A stretch of DNA of 17,540 nt from contig DITM01000060.1 in NCBI GenBank assembly GCA_002422845.1, positions 1 to 17,540 of the forward strand. Direction: 5' to 3'. The notes under the pieces were generated by a model. The model searched no databases. It was not told where the DNA came from and saw only the letters and a program-made list of their open reading frames with translations. Within the stretch, counting starts at the first letter, position 1, and each line of letters begins with the position of its first letter. Shown one piece after another: positions 13,611-17,540 of the stretch. The DNA is from Candidatus Paracaedibacteraceae bacterium UBA6184. GTDB taxonomy: Bacteria > Pseudomonadota > Alphaproteobacteria > UBA6184. A program made the position numbers and the translations under genes.

Positions 13611-15019
13611 TGGGTATACATAAAAACTTTATTTGTCTATTTGCGCTCTGTTCGATCATGTCTTTTGATACGCAGGCCGGGGTATATAAAGATATGAGTA
13701 ATTTTTTTAATAAGTTTGGAGCAGCTACCAACCATACAAAAGGTTCTGCTTATAACGATCAATCCGGTGGGTATTATAATGGCGGGTCTTTTTTTATGCG
13801 ATCCCCTTCAAGGAATCTAAATCCAGTGAGTATCACGCCGCCTGGTATGCGTATGGGGTGCGGCGGTATTGATATTTGGGAAGGAGGACTTGGTTTTATT
13901 AATACAGATGCTCTCAAAAATACTATGAAAGGCATTATTTCGGGCGCAGGTTCTTATGCATTTATGCTGGCTGTTGAAACCTACGCGCCGCAAGTTCATG
14001 GCATTATGCAGCAATTGAATAAATTGGCAGCCGACTTTAACAGTATGAATATTAATTCCTGTGAAGTGGCAGCGGGTTTGGTTGGCAGTGTGTGGCCAAA
14101 GTCTAATGCAAAAGAAAATGCGGTCTGTAAAATGCTGGCAACCCATGAAGGCGGCGTATCAGATTTGGCAAAGGCCCGTCAGGAATGCGGGCAAGATACA
14201 ACAATAGGGACAAAGCACGCGAAAGAGGAACAGTTTATAGGCGCATTTAATCTGAGCTGGCGGGTGTTAAAAAAGATGAGATTTAATTTAAAGGGTGATG
14301 CCACAACGTTAAATCCCCTTGATGATATGGGCGGCCTTGATAATACAGATCAAGAACAACTGAAAGAAATTTTTATGACATTTTCAGGAACGATTATTAA
14401 AAAAGAAGATGGTAAAAAAGTTATTTTACCAGCACAAGGTGACAGAGAAACTTTTTTAAAGACGCTTATGTCTGGTGGAGGGCTCACATATTATAAGTGT
14501 GATGAAATGGAAAAATGCCTTAACCCAACACAAAAGACAATTAATTTACCTGCTGATAGTGCCCTTCACCGTAAAATCACCACAATTTTAGAAAGTATGA
14601 GCGATAAAATACAAAGGGATGAAGGGAATGAAGTTTCTAGCCCTGCTGAAATATCGCTTATTAATGCGACCAGTTTACCCCTATATAAGTTTATCAATGT
14701 CTCCACAGCTTATCAAAAAGGAAAATCCCCTATTAGTTTGGCTGAATACGGAGAAATTATTGCCTTTGATGTGGTTGTTACTTACGTCAATGATGTTTTG
14801 ATGTCACTTAGGGAAATTATTGCTAATATGCGTGATGTTCAATTTAGTGATGAAGATTTAGGACCGTTCTTAAAAGGTCTTCGAGAGACGCAAGGGTCGC
14901 TGATGGGGCTTCGTCAAAATGTTTTTCAGAAAATGAATCAAATGCTTGACTTTATTCAAAAGACACAGATGATCGAGGCGCAGTTGCATCATATGATGGG
15001 AAGCTTACCGGAGATGTAA
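13607..15019 (+). CDS. traH: TraH, periplasmic/outer-membrane pilus assembly protein
   Basis: TraH is required for pilus assembly with TraF and TraU; 470 residues (F about 458). ATG 13607 overlaps the traF stop, and a signal peptide (HKNFICLFALCSIMSFDTQA) ends before GVYKDMSNFFNKFG. The family-defining segment GCGGIDIWEGGLGFIN has Cys85-Gly-Gly-Ile-Asp. Then come SYAFMLAVETYAPQVHGIMQ, SCEVAAGLVGSVWP and, in the C-terminal third, SLAEYGEIIAFDVVVTYVND followed by a predicted coiled coil to the end (QNVFQKMNQMLDFIQKTQMI). Cysteines are few and look disulphide-paired. It is followed by 57 bases before traG. All landmarks are present, so the gene looks intact. Confidence 0.93.
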   Translation: MMGIHKNFICLFALCSIMSFDTQAGVYKDMSNFFNKFGAATNHTKGSAYNDQSGGYYNGGSFFMRSPSRNLNPVSITPPGMRMGCGGIDIWEGGLGFINTDALKNTMKGIISGAGSYAFMLAVETYAPQVHGIMQQLNKLAADFNSMNINSCEVAAGLVGSVWPKSNAKENAVCKMLATHEGGVSDLAKARQECGQDTTIGTKHAKEEQFIGAFNLSWRVLKKMRFNLKGDATTLNPLDDMGGLDNTDQEQLKEIFMTFSGTIIKKEDGKKVILPAQGDRETFLKTLMSGGGLTYYKCDEMEKCLNPTQKTINLPADSALHRKITTILESMSDKIQRDEGNEVSSPAEISLINATSLPLYKFINVSTAYQKGKSPISLAEYGEIIAFDVVVTYVNDVLMSLREIIANMRDVQFSDEDLGPFLKGLRETQGSLMGLRQNVFQKMNQMLDFIQKTQMIEAQLHHMMGSLPEM

Positions 15020-15023
15020 ATAC

Positions 15024-15077
15024 ATGAGAAAAGTACGGTTAATTAATTTAAATAACCACGTGAAAGGATATAAATAA
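15024..15077 (+). CDS. possible 17-residue leader ORF before traG
   Basis: ATG 15024 follows GGAG (15010-15013), reads 17 codons (MRKVRLINLNNHVKGYK) and stops with TAA at 15075-15077, sharing its last A with the traG ATG (TAATG). The peptide is basic and has no recognisable family. The arrangement suits ribosome re-initiation onto traG. traG also has its own AAAGGA site, so this ORF may be incidental. Confidence 0.25.
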   Translation: MRKVRLINLNNHVKGYK

Positions 15078-16981
15078 TGGATACATTTACAATATACACC
15101 CTTGGTGGTGGTGATATTCTCTTTATGGTCTTTAATGCTATTGCTTCAATGCTGCGTCCAGACTCCGGATCAATTATTACCATGTTGGTAACCATGGGAA
15201 CTGTTGTTGGTGCAACTATGGCCATCTGGATGACGGTATTTCGTCATGAGGTTCAACCCATGCTTAAGTGGTTTATTACCTATGCTATTTTGGTGACAGG
15301 CTTTGTTAGCCCCGTTTCAAAAGTTGATATTAAAGATACCATGACAAATCAGAATCATGTTGTTGAGAACGTTCCCTTTGCTTTAGCTTTTGGGGGATCT
15401 ATTGTTTCAACGCTTGGCAATGGTTTTACTCAAGTTATCGAACAAGTGTTTCAGCCCTCTCCAACGGAAAGTGTCGGTGGCATCGGTATTACGGGAAATG
15501 GTTTATCAACCTACAGTCAAACAGGGTTTATTTTTGGTGCAGAAGCGATTCAAAGTATGAAACATGTTGCCTTTGATAATGCAGATATTGAAGAAAACAT
15601 GCATAGTTTTGTAAATCAGTGTGTCACATATGATGCGCTTATTGGCCGTAAATATACGATGCATGATCTAAAACATAGTGATGATTTATGGAAACTTGTA
15701 TCAAGTAAAGCCTCACAAATTAGGGGTTTCCCGTGGCGTGATGTTATGCGCGATGGTTCAAATAAGTTTGTCGGTTCAAATGGAACAGAAATTATTACGT
15801 GTAAGGAAGGTGTTAAAAAAATGAATCATCTATGGCGGCGTATAGAGGGTAGAAGTTTAAGCGCTTTATATAAAAAAATTGGTGCCAATATGTCTTGGGG
15901 CGCAGATCAACGGGCTTTATCAAATCAGGTTAAAGCATATTTGCCAGGTGCCATTCAGAAGATGACGAAAAGTGCAAAAGATGCAGCAGGTCAGATTAAA
16001 CAGCAGTTGATGATCTCCAGCATTTTAAAAGGATCGGAGCAAAAAACCATTGAACTTGGCGGATCGCCAAACTTTGAAGTGCGCCGTGCTTATTTGCAAC
16101 AGCGGGAAACCTATCAAACGATAGGGCATGTGATAGCACAAGGTCTTCCCTGTATTAAAAATGTTTTAGAAGCGCTTTTATACTGCCTGTTTATATTTGT
16201 GATGGGGCTTATTTTGCTGCCAAATGGCATAAAGCTTCTTGGTTTCTATTTTAAGGTTCTTCTCTGGCTTCAGCTGTGGGCACCTTTGTTTGCGATGCTG
16301 AACTTTATTATGACGGAGGCTATGAGCTGGCGCGCCATGTCTGCCATGAAAGGGGCAAACGGCATTACGATTGGTAATTTTGTAGGGCTATCCAATATGG
16401 CGATGGATATGTCAGCCATTGCTGGGTACTTATGTTCTGTTATCCCAATCCTCGCCTGGACGTTGCTTGAGCGTGGCGGCTATGCCTTTGTCAGCATGGC
16501 ATCAAACCTCATGGGTGTTGGCACAGGTGCTGCAACCCAAGCAGCCACTGAAAAAACCACCGGTAACTATAGCTTTGGAAACATGTCCTTTGAAAACAGA
16601 AATATGAATAATATGTCACATTTAAAACAAGACAATGCCCCAAGTTACACGGGGTACGGTCATATGATAAGCAATGAGGGTTCATCTTCTATCATAACAG
16701 ACGCTGATGGAAAAGAAATCCTGACACAAAATGAATCGCGTGGGCCCGTTTCCCTTAATATGGCAGAGTCTAGAGAAGCTATGCTACGCAAGCACCAAAA
16801 CGAAGCGCAGACTTTTGGAGAAAATCAACAAAAATCAGGAATGGAGGCACGGCAACAAGCGAGTAATCATTATTTAGAAATTGGAAAACAAGCACAGCAC
16901 ATGCTTGCAAATGGGGTGCAGTTTCAAGATCAAGAAACATATAATCATATGCGGGAAGCGGCGACCACTATAACCGTGTAG
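15077..16981 (+). CDS. traG: TraG, N-terminal pilus-assembly part, frame ends early
   Basis: TraG is an inner-membrane protein: its N-terminal part serves pilus assembly and its long periplasmic C-terminal part mating-pair stabilisation. An AAAGGA site lies upstream. Membrane segments are at ~10-27, ~33-54 and ~62-80, then a periplasmic loop to ~355, then ~360-383 (LEALLYCLFIFVMGLILLPN), ~388-415 (LGFYFKVLLWLQLWAPLFAM) and ~440-466 (AIAGYLCSVIPILAWTLLER). The family-typical MASNLMGVGTGAATQAATEK follows, then a Gln/Asn-rich periplasmic start. Translation stops at TAG 16979-16981 after 634 residues, whereas F TraG has about 938. The missing part continues in the -1 frame immediately downstream, so the gene appears split by a single-base change near 16970. 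Confidence 0.88.
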   Translation: MDTFTIYTLGGGDILFMVFNAIASMLRPDSGSIITMLVTMGTVVGATMAIWMTVFRHEVQPMLKWFITYAILVTGFVSPVSKVDIKDTMTNQNHVVENVPFALAFGGSIVSTLGNGFTQVIEQVFQPSPTESVGGIGITGNGLSTYSQTGFIFGAEAIQSMKHVAFDNADIEENMHSFVNQCVTYDALIGRKYTMHDLKHSDDLWKLVSSKASQIRGFPWRDVMRDGSNKFVGSNGTEIITCKEGVKKMNHLWRRIEGRSLSALYKKIGANMSWGADQRALSNQVKAYLPGAIQKMTKSAKDAAGQIKQQLMISSILKGSEQKTIELGGSPNFEVRRAYLQQRETYQTIGHVIAQGLPCIKNVLEALLYCLFIFVMGLILLPNGIKLLGFYFKVLLWLQLWAPLFAMLNFIMTEAMSWRAMSAMKGANGITIGNFVGLSNMAMDMSAIAGYLCSVIPILAWTLLERGGYAFVSMASNLMGVGTGAATQAATEKTTGNYSFGNMSFENRNMNNMSHLKQDNAPSYTGYGHMISNEGSSSIITDADGKEILTQNESRGPVSLNMAESREAMLRKHQNEAQTFGENQQKSGMEARQQASNHYLEIGKQAQHMLANGVQFQDQETYNHMREAATTITV

Positions 16982-17540
16982 AGCAAATTTCAAATAAGAC
17001 AGGGCTCTCAAAAGAATATATTAATCAAAAAGCTTTTGAAGGTCATCTAGGTGGCTCATTTTCCGTTCCTGGTTTGACGGCTGATATAGGGTTAAAGATG
17101 AGCAAATCAGAAAATGTACAGATGTCTGCAAGTCAGGCGGCTGAATCTATTATAGATTTGAGTAAAACTTCAAGCTATCAAGAACAATATCAAAAGATGA
17201 ATGGCTTCCATAAAAATAAGAATGTAGATATTCAAGATCAGGATCTTAAACAATCTTTGGATAACTTTAGTTCAAGTTATGAAACTTCTAATCGTCATGA
17301 AAAGTCTGCTCATGCATATTTTGAACATGCACAATCTTTTGATAAAGAAATTGCGTATACAAAAAGTTCATCAGTTTCGGTTAATGCGTCATTTGATCAG
17401 GAATTTGTGGATCATATAGGCGCACATAAATTGAAACATATGTCTGTTAGGGATAAACAAAAAGCTGCACAGCAGTATATGGATCAAAAAGTTTTACCAG
17501 AACAAGAAAAGCACCAGAAAATAATGCAGGATTTAAAAAA
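16945..17540 (+). pseudogene. traG: C-terminal part of TraG in the -1 frame, runs off the window
   Basis: The frame one base behind traG is open from 16945 to the end of the window, about 198 codons, with no convincing start or ribosome site at its head. Joining the two frames after codon ACT (around 16970) gives ...MREAATT + YNRVEQISNKTGLSKEYINQ, a smooth continuation. Later parts (FEGHLGGSFSVPGLTADIGL, NVQMSASQAAESIIDLSKTS) have the Gly/Ser/Gln-rich look of the TraG periplasmic domain, including a glycine-containing colicin-like stretch before repeated helical Gln/Lys-rich segments. Internal ATG codons (e.g. 17098) lack good ribosome sites. Best read as the 3' portion of a frameshifted traG. 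A sequencing error would produce the same picture. Confidence 0.7.

Noticed and set aside
13817..14146. 109-codon minus-strand open frame inside traH
   Set aside because: It is antisense to conserved traH motifs and has no features of its own; other minus-strand frames within tra genes were set aside for the same reason.
16955..16981. Programmed -1 frameshift site in traG
   Set aside because: No slippery heptamer or obvious downstream pseudoknot is visible near the frame junction.
1..17540. CRISPR arrays, tRNA or rRNA genes, transposase genes
   Set aside because: None recognised on either strand by eye.

Overview
The window holds most of an F-type (TraA-to-TraG) conjugative type IV secretion operon, read left to right on the + strand from about 0.8 kb to past the right edge. 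Gene order is pilin–traL–traE–traK–traB–traV–traC–trbI-like–S26 peptidase (TraF_RP4-like)–traW–traU–trbC–traN–traF–traH–traG. This is the F plasmid order, with an added signal-peptidase-type gene between trbI and traW, as in alphaproteobacterial F-type systems. The DNA is moderately AT-rich. Together with the gene order this suggests a conjugative plasmid or integrated element of an alphaproteobacterial intracellular symbiont (Rickettsiales/Holosporales-like). That assignment is an inference: no rRNA or chromosomal marker is present, and Legionella-like gammaproteobacteria also carry F-type systems.

Layout: 1-560 (minus) is the 5' part of a membrane-tethered LuxR-type HTH regulator that runs off the left edge. 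561-814 is a divergent control region with candidate promoters both ways, a direct repeat and a perfect 16-bp-arm palindrome. 815-7833 is pilin to TrbI-like. 7830-8252 is the S26 peptidase. 8255-8753 (minus) is a RelE/ParE-RelB-type toxin-antitoxin pair sitting antisense where the start of traW should be. 8786-15019 is traW to traH. 15077-17540 is traG, broken by a frameshift near 16970. The coupling protein (TraD) and relaxase (TraI) are not seen and would be expected beyond the right edge.

How it works together: the pilin is exported and inserted in the inner membrane. TraV (lipoprotein), TraK and TraB form the envelope-spanning core. TraC is the cytoplasmic assembly ATPase. TraL and TraE anchor the assembly in the inner membrane. 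TraW, TraU, TrbC, TraF and TraH are periplasmic pilus-extension factors. TraN is the cysteine-rich outer-membrane adhesin, and TraG serves both pilus assembly and mating-pair stabilisation. Many junctions are ATGA overlaps, so translation is probably coupled along one long transcript.

The unusual points are three interruptions in an otherwise intact operon. The pilin's signal peptide lies in a different frame from its start codon, joined at a run of eight A. The toxin-antitoxin pair displaces the traW start. The traG frame breaks between its pilus-assembly part and its C-terminal part. In addition, the traU N-terminus carries an odd extension bounded by 13-bp inverted repeats. Whether these mark decay, recoding (transcript slippage) or sequencing error cannot be settled from one sequence.
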